A stretch of DNA of 20,134 nt from CAVSUR01 sp052143655 (lineage in GTDB: Bacteria > Actinomycetota > Actinomycetes > Streptosporangiales > Streptosporangiaceae), in the NCBI GenBank assembly GCA_052143655.1, contig JBKQSL010000160.1, positions 1-20,134 on the forward strand, given 5' to 3'. This document shows positions 6,174 through 13,347 of the stretch, one piece after another. Position 1 is the stretch's first letter; every line of letters starts with the position of its first letter. A model generated the notes under the pieces. The model ran no database searches, was not told the origin of the DNA, and saw only the letters and a program-made list of their open reading frames with translations. Position numbers and translations under genes: made by a program.

Positions 6174-7501
6174 TCATGGCCGGACCGCGCCAGTGACCAG
6201 CCAGGCATCGCTGCGGGCGCGCAGCACCAGGGTGGCGAACCGCGCCCCCAGCCACACGCTGTAGGCCAGCCAGACGGCGGCCAGGCCACCATCCGCCGCC
6301 CGCACGACGCCCAGCGCCGCCAGGTAAACTGCCAGCGTGATCACCCCGGCGACCGCGAGGTAGCGCTGATCCCCCGCGCCGATCAGGACGCCGTCCAGCA
6401 CGAATACCACCCCGGCAGCCGGCTGCTGCAGCGCCACCACGATGAGCACCTGCAGCAGCAGCGCCGCCACTGCCGGGCGCACCCCGAACAGGGCAGGCAC
6501 CAGCGGCCGGACGGCGAGCAGCAGCAGGCCGAACACCGTCCCGCACACCACCCCCCAGCCGATCATGCGCCGGGTCGCGGCGCAAGCTCCGCCAGCGTCG
6601 CCGGCGCCCAGGTACCGCCCGGTGATGGCCTGTCCGGCGATCGCGATGGCATCGAGCGCGAACGCCAGCAGCGTCCAGATCCGGAACGCGACCTGATGGG
6701 CGGCTATCGCGACGTCGCCTAGCCGGGCGGCGACCGCAGTCGTCACCACCAGGACAGCCTGCAGAGCGAGCGTGCGGACGAACAGGCCCCAGGCCGCGGC
6801 GGCCGCCGCGCGCAGCCCGGCACCATCCGGGCGAAGGCCCACCCGGCCCGGCGCGCCCCGCGGGTGATCATGACCAGGTAGACGGCCGCCGCGGCGGTCT
6901 GCGCGATGACCGTGCCCGGGGCCGACCCGGCCAGGCCGAGCCGCAGGCCGAGCACCAGGACCGCGTTCAGCACAATGTTGACGGCGTTGGCGGCCACCGA
7001 CACCACCAGCGGCGTGCGGGTGTCCTGCAGGCCGCGCAGCACCCCGGTGCCCGCCAGGGTGATCAGCATGAACGGCGCGCCGAACAGGCTGATGCGCAGG
7101 TAGATGACCGCCCCGGCAGCGACAGCGGGTGACGCGCCGAAGACGGAGATCAGCTGGGGGGCGCTCGGCCACGCCACCGCGAGCACTCCGGCCCCGATCA
7201 GCGCGGCCAGCCACAGCCCGTCGACGCCCTGCCGGATCGCCTCCCGGTGCTGCCCGGCGCCGAGATGGCGGGCCACCGCGGCGGTGGTGCCGTAGGCGAG
7301 GAAGATCGAGATGCTGACCAGGGCGGTGAGCGCCTGGCTCGCCACTCCCAGGCCGCCGAGCGGCACGGTGCCGATCCGGCCCACGATGGCCGAGTCGGCC
7401 AGCAGGAACAGCGGCTCGGCGACCAGCGCGCCGAAAGCCGGAATGGCCAGCCGCAGGATCTCCCGGTCCTGCTCGCCGAACCGCGCAGGACGGCGCTGCC
7501 C
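6174..7501 (-). pseudogene. MATE-family efflux transporter, frameshifted and without a standard start
   Basis: Two minus-strand frames together make one full-length (about 442 residue, 12-helix) MATE/DinF-type cation antiporter. The first frame runs from 7501 to about 6835 and includes DREILRLAIPAFGALVAEPLFLLADSAIVGRIGT and TGVLRGLQDTRTPLVVS. The second runs from about 6855 to 6174 and includes RPDGAGLRAA, FVRTLALQAVL, AAHQVAFRIWTLLAFALDAIAIAGQAITGR and the C-terminal helices. The switch falls in the loop joining the two six-helix bundles and needs a -1 shift, as if one base were lost. The first frame has no ATG, GTG or TTG before GTG 7384, which lies inside the first motif; it opens directly after the TAG of the glycosyltransferase gene, in the same frame. 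A CTG near the SD-like GGGAG could serve. Either a decaying gene or one or two sequence errors. Confidence 0.8.
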
Positions 7502-9244
7502 CTAGGGCTGCGTGCCGACGGCCGGGCTTTCCGCGGCCGACCCGGGCTGCGCTGGGACGCCATCGTGAGCGGGCGCTGCGCCGCGAGCCGCCTCGCCTGC
7601 GCCAGCAGGCTTGTCTACCTCGGCAGGCTTGTCTACCTCGGCAGGCTCGTCATCCCCGGCAGGACTGTCCGCAGCGGGCTCGCTGCCCGGGGCAGATTCC
7701 GCCACGGCCACGGCCACGGCAGCCGGGCGCCCGCTGCCCACGATCCCGAAGCACAGGGCGACCGCCATGGCGAACAGCGGGACAGTCGGCAGCGCATACC
7801 GGTAGGTGTAATCGTGCTCGGCGATCGGCACCACCAGCGCGACCGCCGCCGATACCCACAGCAGCGCGGCGGGCCAGTTCCGCCAGCGCGGCAGCAGGAT
7901 CCCGGCCAGGCCGGCCAGCACGGTCAGGCCGAACAGCCAGGCCGGCAGGTTGGCCACCCGCTGGTAGCCGCGGGTCAGGTGCGCCCAGGGATTGACCAGC
8001 CGGGCGCCCAGGTGGCTGCCCAGGTACGGGCCGATCCCGTTCAGGTTGCCCTGGTAGTCGCGCACCGCGGCGAGCGCGTACCGCCCGTTGGCGGGCCCGA
8101 GGCTCGTTGTGTGCGACTGACCGAGCTGGAACAAGAACGTGTCGTTGAAGACGAACGGCTGGATCAGCTGCCTGCCGACGATATGCAGGTACGACAGCGG
8201 CTGGGCCTCGATCGCCTTGATCGCGAACTTCTGGGCGCGGGCGTTGTTGGCCGTGGTGAACGCCGCGACGTCAGGCCTGAGCCCCTGCACGGTGAGCGGC
8301 TTGCCCAGCCACATCCAGGCCTTGTGGTCCCACAGGTAGTCCTTTGGCGGCGGCCGGTCCGCCACCGGTCTGTTCAGGTAGCCGGGCTGCTTGTTCGGGC
8401 ACAGCGCCACCAGGTCGGCGGGGGGCTTGATAACCGAGCAGTTCGCGAACGACATCGTGCGCGACCACAGGAACAGGCCGTTGCTGTCGGTCAGGTTCAA
8501 CGAGCCGGACGAGGACGCGAACCAGCCCATGTAGGCCAGCACCGGGATGGCCCCGCCGGCCAGCAGCGCCAGGGCCCGGCGCCAGCCGGCCCGCACGACC
8601 AGCACGTAGATCACCATCAGCAGCAGCAGCGGCAGGGTGGTGGGCCGGACGATGACTGACAGGGCCAGCAGCACCCCGGCGACTGCGCAGCGCGCGGCCG
8701 ACGGATTGCGGTCCCACAGCAGGACTGCGTAGCTGACCACCAGCAGCCCGAGGGCGAGGAAATCCGCCATGATCAACTGCTCGGCGAAGATCTCGGAAAT
8801 CGCGAACAGCACGGGCACGGCGGCGACCGTCGCCACCCAGGGGCGGACGTTCCACCGTCGCAGCACGGCATACAGCGCGATAGCCACTCCCAGGCCGAGC
8901 AGGTGCTGGATGCCGACCACCAAGGCCAGCGAGTGGAACGGCCACAAGATCCATAGGAACAGCGAGTACCCGCTGGTGTTCACCGGGTCCGGCTGGAGGT
9001 GGGTCGCGTTCCACAGGTAGTCGAAGGTGTCGAGCTTGAACAGCACCGCCGGCTGGTAGCCGAGCATCGACACCACGCGCGGGATGATGGACAGTACCAG
9101 CGCTGCCGAGAACAGCCAGTTACGCCGGATGACGTGCGGCAGCCGGCCCACCGCCGCGAGCATCCGCCGCGGCAGTGACCCGCTTCCGCCTGGTGCCGCC
9201 GTGCCAGGCTCGCCCGCGCCGGCGCGGTCCGCCTCCCTCAGCAT
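7502..9244 (-). CDS. GT-C type membrane glycosyltransferase (ArnT/PMT-like), putative
   Basis: 580 residues with about 11 membrane helices. After a disordered N-terminus and helix 1 (about 43-61), the first outer loop holds acidic residues (KLDTFDYLWNATHLQPDPVNTSGY, Asp72 and Asp76), as in polyprenyl-phosphate-sugar dependent GT-C enzymes, and a second charged loop follows (AEQLIMADF). A large extracytoplasmic segment with three Cys lies between the middle and last helices. The ATG at 9244 has GAGGG 5 nt upstream. The probable role is transfer of a sugar from a lipid carrier to a wall polymer, lipid or protein outside the membrane; the acceptor cannot be told. The C-terminal 70 or so residues are a Pro/Ala/Glu-rich tail with EVDKPAEVDKPA. 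Its stop is immediately followed in frame by the MATE remnant. Confidence 0.8.
   Translation of the reverse strand: MLREADRAGAGEPGTAAPGGSGSLPRRMLAAVGRLPHVIRRNWLFSAALVLSIIPRVVSMLGYQPAVLFKLDTFDYLWNATHLQPDPVNTSGYSLFLWILWPFHSLALVVGIQHLLGLGVAIALYAVLRRWNVRPWVATVAAVPVLFAISEIFAEQLIMADFLALGLLVVSYAVLLWDRNPSAARCAVAGVLLALSVIVRPTTLPLLLLMVIYVLVVRAGWRRALALLAGGAIPVLAYMGWFASSSGSLNLTDSNGLFLWSRTMSFANCSVIKPPADLVALCPNKQPGYLNRPVADRPPPKDYLWDHKAWMWLGKPLTVQGLRPDVAAFTTANNARAQKFAIKAIEAQPLSYLHIVGRQLIQPFVFNDTFLFQLGQSHTTSLGPANGRYALAAVRDYQGNLNGIGPYLGSHLGARLVNPWAHLTRGYQRVANLPAWLFGLTVLAGLAGILLPRWRNWPAALLWVSAAVALVVPIAEHDYTYRYALPTVPLFAMAVALCFGIVGSGRPAAVAVAVAESAPGSEPAADSPAGDDEPAEVDKPAEVDKPAGAGEAARGAAPAHDGVPAQPGSAAESPAVGTQP
7605..7646 (-). 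repeat. 18-bp tandem repeat in the glycosyltransferase C-terminal tail
   Basis: Two perfect copies of an 18-bp unit (7605-7622, 7623-7640) plus six bases of a third encode a repeated KPAEVD hexapeptide in the disordered tail. It is a simple slippage-type repeat and stays in frame. Confidence 0.85.
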
Positions 9245-9387
9245 TAGGTCCCTCTCCTGTCGCCCCGGCTCTGATCATCCCGGCCGCTTGTCATCCTGGC
9301 CGTCTGTGCCGCCCGGCGGTGCCCTGCCCGGGCGGAGGCGCGATCACTTGCGGCGTCAGGACCGGGCACACAATAGCCCGTTTACGG

Positions 9388-9443
9388 CGGCTGCGGGCGC
9401 GCTTGACATAACAGTGCTGTCACCAAGCCCGCACCCGCAGCCG
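9388..9443 (-). terminator. Large imperfect hairpin between phosphofructokinase and glycosyltransferase genes
   Basis: A 10-bp perfect outer stem (9388-9397 with 9434-9443, CGGCTGCGGG/CCCGCAGCCG) is extended by two more pairs and a GCTTG/CAAGC stem (9401-9405 with 9424-9428). The apex contains an imperfect palindrome with TGACA and TGTCA half-sites (9404-9422). It lies downstream of the phosphofructokinase stop. There is no T run, so it may be a U-less terminator, a structured leader of the next gene, or an operator. Confidence 0.45.
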
Positions 9444-9447
9444 TCTG

Positions 9448-9468
9448 CCTAGCAGGGCTCCTGCTAGG
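9448..9468 (-). terminator. 9-bp hairpin after the phosphofructokinase gene
   Basis: CCTAGCAGG (9448-9456) and CCTGCTAGG (9460-9468) form a perfect stem with a 3-nt loop, 46 nt past the phosphofructokinase stop on the minus strand. It has no T run. The position fits a transcription terminator of the U-less kind proposed for actinobacteria. Confidence 0.5.
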
Positions 9469-9514
9469 AGCACGCTAGCCGAAATCTGCGACTGGGACCG
9501 CCAGCACCGCCCGG

Positions 9515-10558
9515 TTAGCCGAAGAAGACTTCCGCCTCGGCGTACCGCTCCTGCGGCACGAGCTTCAGCTCGCGGGTCGCCTCCGACAGCGGCACCAGGA
9601 CGATGCCGGTCCCGCGCAGCGCGACCATCTTGCCGAAGTCACCGTCGGTCACCGCCCGGATGGCGTGCACCCCGAAGCGGGTCGCGAGCACCCGGTCGTA
9701 GGCCGTCGGCGTGCCGCCGCGCTGGATGTGCCCGAACACCGCGACCCGCGCCTCCTTGCCGGTGCGCCGCTCGATCTCGTCGGCCAGCAACTGCCCGACG
9801 CCGCCGAGGCGTACGTGGCCGAACGAGTCCAGGCGCTGGTCGGTGACCTCATCACCGGACGCCACCGGGTGCGCGCCTTCGGCCACCACCACGATCGGCG
9901 CGTACCGGGTCTGGAACCTGTGCTCCACGTAGGAGCACACCTTCTCGATGTCGAACGGCTTTTCCGGGATCAGGATCACGTTCGCGCCGCCGGCCATGCC
10001 CGCGTGCAGCGCGATCCAGCCCGCGTGCCGGCCCATGACCTCGACAATGAGCGCCCGGTGGTGACTCTCGGCGGTCGTGTGCAGCCGGTCGATGGCCTCC
10101 ATGGCGATGTTGACGGCGGTGTCGAAGCCGAAGGTGTAATCGGTCGCGCCGAGGTCGTTGTCGATGGTCTTCGGCACGCCGACCACGTGCGCGCCCGCCT
10201 CATGCAAGGTGGCCGCCACGCCCAGGGTGTCCTCGCCGCCGATCGCGATCAGCGCGTCCACGCCCAGGCTGGCCAGGTTGTCGGCGATCCGCTCGATCCC
10301 GGACCGGCCGCCCTCGGCAGCCGACTCCGCCCGCGGATTGGTCCGCGACGACCCGAGTATCGTGCCGCCGCGCGGCAGGATCCCGCGGACCGCCTGCACG
10401 TCCAGCGGGACCGTGTCACCCTCCAGCGGCCCGCGCCAGCCGTCCCTGAAGCCGATGAACTCGTGCCCGGACTCGGCCACGCCGGTGCGCACCACCGCCC
10501 GGATCACCGCGTTCAGGCCCGGGCAGTCGCCGCCGCCGGTAAGAACTCCGACTCGCAT
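9515..10558 (-). CDS. pfkA: 6-phosphofructokinase, predicted PPi-dependent
   Basis: 347-residue cytoplasmic enzyme phosphorylating fructose-6-phosphate to the 1,6-bisphosphate in glycolysis. The ATG at 10558 is chosen for GGAGGGAG just upstream and the family N-terminus MRVGVLTGGGDCPGLNAVIR; the longer open frame is not needed. Motifs are GGTILGSSRTNP, GGEDTLG (107-113), GVPKTIDND (127-135, catalytic Asp133), MGRHAGW, PEKPFD, VVAEGAHP and GHIQRGGTPTAYDR. At the two positions that sort phosphate donors (104 and 124 in E. coli numbering), ATP enzymes have Gly and Gly, and streptomycete ATP enzymes Gly (GGEGT) and Lys. PPi enzymes have Asp and Lys. This protein has Asp110 and Lys130, so PPi as donor is predicted, making the step reversible. 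It is transcribed away from the esterase gene. Confidence 0.92.
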   Translation of the reverse strand: MRVGVLTGGGDCPGLNAVIRAVVRTGVAESGHEFIGFRDGWRGPLEGDTVPLDVQAVRGILPRGGTILGSSRTNPRAESAAEGGRSGIERIADNLASLGVDALIAIGGEDTLGVAATLHEAGAHVVGVPKTIDNDLGATDYTFGFDTAVNIAMEAIDRLHTTAESHHRALIVEVMGRHAGWIALHAGMAGGANVILIPEKPFDIEKVCSYVEHRFQTRYAPIVVVAEGAHPVASGDEVTDQRLDSFGHVRLGGVGQLLADEIERRTGKEARVAVFGHIQRGGTPTAYDRVLATRFGVHAIRAVTDGDFGKMVALRGTGIVLVPLSEATRELKLVPQERYAEAEVFFG

Positions 10559-10899
10559 GAGTCTCCCTCCGAGTTTTGCTCGCCACCATGCACAAGGTCC
10601 GGCCGCTTGCACGCTTCCCGCCCGACAGACTAGTGCCATGGGCAGGCTCGCGACCGAAGCGGGAACAACTGGCCCTACCGCTCTGGCCGTCGGCCCGGAC
10701 GGCCCCGGTGGCCGGCCGGGATGCACCAGGTTCCGCTAGTACGTCCCGCCGCCGGGGGCCGGGCCGGGCACAAGCCGTAGGCAGCTGGCAGGCGGCGCTG
10801 GCCCGGGCCGGTTCAGGTGACCTGGCCGGGTCCGGCATGCGACGATTCTGGGCACGAGCGAGCGGCCGCCGCCGCGCCGGCGGCCCGAAAGGACCTGCC
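10559..10899. other. 341-nt divergent intergenic region (phosphofructokinase / esterase)
   Basis: It holds the Shine-Dalgarno of the phosphofructokinase gene (GGAGGGAG on the minus strand, 4 nt before the ATG). On the minus strand a TAGTCT -10 match (10632-10627) would give a start near 10620, but no good -35 was found. On the + strand there are a short inverted repeat CAGGT-G-ACCTG (10814-10824) and the hairpin before the esterase gene. A 33-codon ORF from ATG 10638 to TAG lacks support. Nothing else was recognised. Confidence 0.4.
10864..10885 (+). promoter_or_regulatory. 8-bp GC hairpin just before the esterase ribosome binding site
   Basis: GGCCGCCG (10864-10871) and CGGCGGCC (10878-10885) form a perfect stem with a 6-nt loop, ending 2 nt before AAAGGA (10888-10893). 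If transcribed, it would flank the Shine-Dalgarno and could affect initiation. In DNA this GC-rich it may also be chance. Confidence 0.3.
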
Positions 10900-11655
10900 A
10901 TGCCCGTGCTGCCCGGGGCAGAACCATTCCGCCACGACGGCGGTCCCACCGCCGTCTTGCTGTGCCACGGCTTCACCGGTAGCCCGCAGTCGCTGCGGTC
11001 GTGGGCCGAGTACCTGGCCGCTGCCGGCCTGACCGTGTCGCTGCCGCGGCTGCCCGGGCACGGCACGACCTGGCAGGAGATGGCCAGGACCCGGTGGGAA
11101 GACTGGTACGCCGAGGTTGACCGGGCCTTCGACGACCTGCGCGCCCGCGCCGACGAGATCTTCCTGACGGGCCTGTCGATGGGCGGCTGCCTGGCGCTGC
11201 GGCTGGCCGAGCTGCGCGGCACGGCGGTCAGCGGGCTGGTGCTGGTCAACCCGTCGCTGACCGCCGACACCAAGCTGTTTTTCCTGGCCCCGGTACTGAA
11301 GCTCGTGGTGCCGTCGCTGCCGGGAGTCGTCAGCGACATCAAGAACGAGCAGGCCGCCGAGCTCGGCTACAAGCGGGTTCCGGTGAAGGCGGCCGCGACG
11401 CTGCCGGGACTGTGGCGGATCACCCAGGCGCACCTGCGCGAGGTGACCCAGCCGGTGCTGGTGTACCGGAGCACGACCGACCACGTGGTGGGGCCGGCCA
11501 GCCTGCGGCTGCTGCAGGCGGCCCTTCCCGCCGGGCAGCTGGAGATCCGCGAGTGCCCCGACAGCTATCACGTCGCAACCCTGGACAATGACGCCCAGGC
11601 CATCTTCACTGGGAGCCTGGACTTCGTCCGCGCGCACAGTCGCGCGCGCGACTGA
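10900..11655 (+). CDS. Alpha/beta hydrolase, Est30-like carboxylesterase / monoacylglycerol lipase
   Basis: 251 residues. The ATG at 10900 follows AAAGGA by 6 nt and gives the expected short N-terminus before the first strand; an in-frame ATG at 10838 would add 20 Arg/Gly-rich residues. The catalytic triad is visible: Ser93 in GLSMGG, Asp194 in YRSTTDHVV and His224 in SYHVATLDND, numbering almost identical to the Geobacillus carboxylesterase Est30. The oxyanion segment is LLCHGFTGSP (21-29). The enzyme should hydrolyse short or medium acyl esters or monoacylglycerols. No signal peptide is present, so it is cytoplasmic. A lipid role would fit the FadD gene 3 kb away, but they are not in one operon. 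The final codons form an 18-bp palindrome. Confidence 0.9.
   Translation: MPVLPGAEPFRHDGGPTAVLLCHGFTGSPQSLRSWAEYLAAAGLTVSLPRLPGHGTTWQEMARTRWEDWYAEVDRAFDDLRARADEIFLTGLSMGGCLALRLAELRGTAVSGLVLVNPSLTADTKLFFLAPVLKLVVPSLPGVVSDIKNEQAAELGYKRVPVKAAATLPGLWRITQAHLREVTQPVLVYRSTTDHVVGPASLRLLQAALPAGQLEIRECPDSYHVATLDNDAQAIFTGSLDFVRAHSRARD
11637..11654. repeat. 18-bp perfect palindrome over the esterase stop codon
   Basis: CAGT, then five CG dinucleotides, then ACTG reads the same on both strands and covers the last codons and two bases of the TGA. It could act as a weak terminator hairpin. An alternating CG tract like this can also arise by chance at this base composition. Confidence 0.5.
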
Positions 11656-11722
11656 GGCCACCACAGCGAGCTCAGGAGACTGCAGCCAGCGGGCGCGGGG
11701 CACCCGGGGGAGGACGCGGGAG

Positions 11723-12382
11723 TTGGACGAAAAAGGCGGTGACGTGGACGGCAGCGTCAGCGGCGACGAGGCGGCGTGGCGGGACCTGATCGCCCGGTTC
11801 GACCAGCCCGTCGACGCTGACCCGGCCGCTGCGCCATGGCCGGAGGCGGAGAACCTGACGGGCCCGCCGCCCCGGCCGGGCGAGCCGGACCCGGCCGACC
11901 GCGGGCCGGCGACCACTCCGGCGGCGCCGCCGGGACCAGCCCCGGCGGCCGGCTCTGACCCGGGCAGCCAGGGACCGGCTGCCTGGCGGCCGGCCGGGCC
12001 GGGCCGGGCGCGGATCGTACGGGCGGCCGTCCCGCCGCCGGACTCGCCGGGCCGACCGGCGAACGGTGCCGGGGCTCCCGCCGAGCCCGGCGGCCTGCCC
12101 GGCGGCGCGCAGCCGGACGACGAACGGTACGTTCCGCCCCCGCCGCCGCCGCTGCCGCGGCTCGACCCGGTGGCCAAGGGCGCCTGGGTGGCCCTGTGCG
12201 GCGGCCCGGCCTACCTGCTCGTGGCCACCCTCGCCGGATGGCAGCTGCCGGCCTGGGCGGCGCTGCTGGCCGTGATCGCGTTCATCGGCGGCTTTACCGT
12301 TGTGGTCCTGCGCATGAACGACGGGCCGCCAGGTGACGACGGCGGCAACGGCGCCGTCCTGTTATGCCGGCCGGCTGCATAG
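11723..12382 (+). CDS. Small two-helix membrane protein with disordered Pro-rich N-terminus
   Basis: 219 residues of unknown function. It opens with an acidic segment (DEAAWRDLIARFDQPVD), then about 110 residues of Pro/Ala/Gly-rich disordered chain, then YVPPPPPPLPRLDPVAKGAWVAL, two membrane helices (about 153-172 and 176-197) and a short acidic tail. From memory, the VPPPPPPLPR-D motif followed by a helical hairpin is widespread in actinobacterial hypothetical proteins. The start is the TTG at 11723, preceded by GGGGGAGGA (11706-11714); GTG 11744 with a weaker AAGG is an alternative. It lies 67 nt after the esterase, possibly in the same transcript, and converges with glucokinase with only 5 nt between the stops. 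Confidence 0.75.
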   Translation: MDEKGGDVDGSVSGDEAAWRDLIARFDQPVDADPAAAPWPEAENLTGPPPRPGEPDPADRGPATTPAAPPGPAPAAGSDPGSQGPAAWRPAGPGRARIVRAAVPPPDSPGRPANGAGAPAEPGGLPGGAQPDDERYVPPPPPPLPRLDPVAKGAWVALCGGPAYLLVATLAGWQLPAWAALLAVIAFIGGFTVVVLRMNDGPPGDDGGNGAVLLCRPAA

Positions 12383-12387
12383 CGCGG

Positions 12388-13347
12388 TCAGCTGCCGCTG
12401 AGCTCGTGCAGCCGGGCCAGGCAGGCGGCGCCGATCAGGCCTGCGTCGCTGCCGAGCTCGGCCAGCTTGATCTGCGCGACCGGCCGGTAGTGCCGGCCGG
12501 CCAGGTTGTGCGCGAAGGCCTCCCGGGCCGGGCCCAGCAGCAGCTCGCCAGCGTCTGAGACGCCGCCCCCGATCACGAAGCAACCCGGATCGAGTATCGC
12601 GGCGAGGTCGGCGAGCCCGGCACCGAGCCAGCCGCCCACGATCTCGAAGCAGCGCATGGCGCCAGCGTCGCCCTCGCGGGCCGCCCGGGTGATTACCGGG
12701 CCGGTGACGCGGTCGGGATCCCCGCTGGCCAGCTGCAGCAGCCGGACCGCGCCGCCCGGTGACCGGCGGGCGAACTCACGCGCCTCGAAGGCCAGCGCGC
12801 TGCCGCTGGCGTACTGCTCCCAGCAGCCCCGGTTCCCGCAGCCGCAGAGCCGGCCGTCCGGCACGACCCGGTAGTGCCCGGGCTCCCCCGCCACGCCCCA
12901 GCGGCCCCGGTACACCTCGCCGTCCAGCACGATGCCAGCCCCGATCCCGGTGCCGACCGTGATGAGCATCACATGATCCTCGCCGCGGGCGGCCCCCAGC
13001 CGGGTCTCCGCCCAGGCGGCGGCGTTGGCGTCGTTCTCCACCACCACCGGGACGCTGATGTGGCTTTCGACCTGCTTCTTGATCGGGTCGTCGCGCCAGG
13101 CGAGGTTCGGCGCGAACAGCACCGTGGACTGATCCTCATCCACGAATCCGGCCGCGCCGATGCCCACCGCTGCCACGTCGTGCCGGCTGAGCAATTCGGT
13201 GACCACCGCGCTGATCACCTCGGCCGTGTGCACCGGGCTGGCGGCGGGCGTGGACCGCTTGAGCTTCTCGATTATCGCGCCGTGCCGGTCGACGACGCCG
13301 GCGGCGACCTTCGTGCCCCCGACGTCAACCCCGATCGTCAGGCGCAT
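12388..13347 (-). CDS. glk: ROK-family glucokinase
   Basis: Cytoplasmic ATP-dependent glucokinase of the ROK family, feeding glucose-6-phosphate into glycolysis; in streptomycetes its relative GlkA also mediates glucose repression. 319 residues from ATG 13347, which has AGGAGGGG 7 nt upstream. Visible are the phosphate-binding loop (GVDVGGTKVAAGVVD, residues 6-20), VVVENDANAAAWAE with catalytic Asp106, VGTGIGAGIV, EPGH (His158) and the zinc motif CGCGNRGCWEQYASG (Cys168, 170, 175 plus His158). C-terminal motifs are LDPGCFVIGGGVSDAG and GAACLA. There is no N-terminal helix-turn-helix, so it is a kinase rather than a ROK repressor. It is the last gene of an overlapping minus-strand set: its first 23 bases overlap the end of the preceding gene, which indicates translational coupling. 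Confidence 0.95.
   Translation of the reverse strand: MRLTIGVDVGGTKVAAGVVDRHGAIIEKLKRSTPAASPVHTAEVISAVVTELLSRHDVAAVGIGAAGFVDEDQSTVLFAPNLAWRDDPIKKQVESHISVPVVVENDANAAAWAETRLGAARGEDHVMLITVGTGIGAGIVLDGEVYRGRWGVAGEPGHYRVVPDGRLCGCGNRGCWEQYASGSALAFEAREFARRSPGGAVRLLQLASGDPDRVTGPVITRAAREGDAGAMRCFEIVGGWLGAGLADLAAILDPGCFVIGGGVSDAGELLLGPAREAFAHNLAGRHYRPVAQIKLAELGSDAGLIGAACLARLHELSGS

Noticed and set aside
6820..6860. Programmed -1 ribosomal frameshifting in the MATE gene
   Set aside because: No X-XXY-YYZ slippery heptamer is found in the zero frame around the switch; a lost base is simpler.
7247..8659. Long plus-strand ORF opposite the MATE and glycosyltransferase genes
   Set aside because: Composition is that of a GC-rich antisense frame; the minus strand encodes recognisable membrane proteins.
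7384..9244. Glycosyltransferase-MATE fusion through stop-codon read-through, since both share one frame across the TAG
   Set aside because: No sign of read-through context, and the MATE half is frameshifted further on; coincidence of frame (one in three) is enough.
9309..9335. 8-bp inverted repeat CCGCCCGG/CCGGGCGG before the glycosyltransferase gene
   Set aside because: GC-only stems of this length with an 11-nt loop are expected by chance at this composition.
10559..10726. N-terminal extension of phosphofructokinase to an upstream start
   Set aside because: The family N-terminus begins at MRVGVLTGGG and GGAGGGAG precedes that ATG; the extension is Pro/Ala-rich filler.
10638..10739. 33-codon ORF between phosphofructokinase and esterase
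   Set aside because: No Shine-Dalgarno, no proper -10 box, Gly/Pro-rich composition and no recognisable feature.
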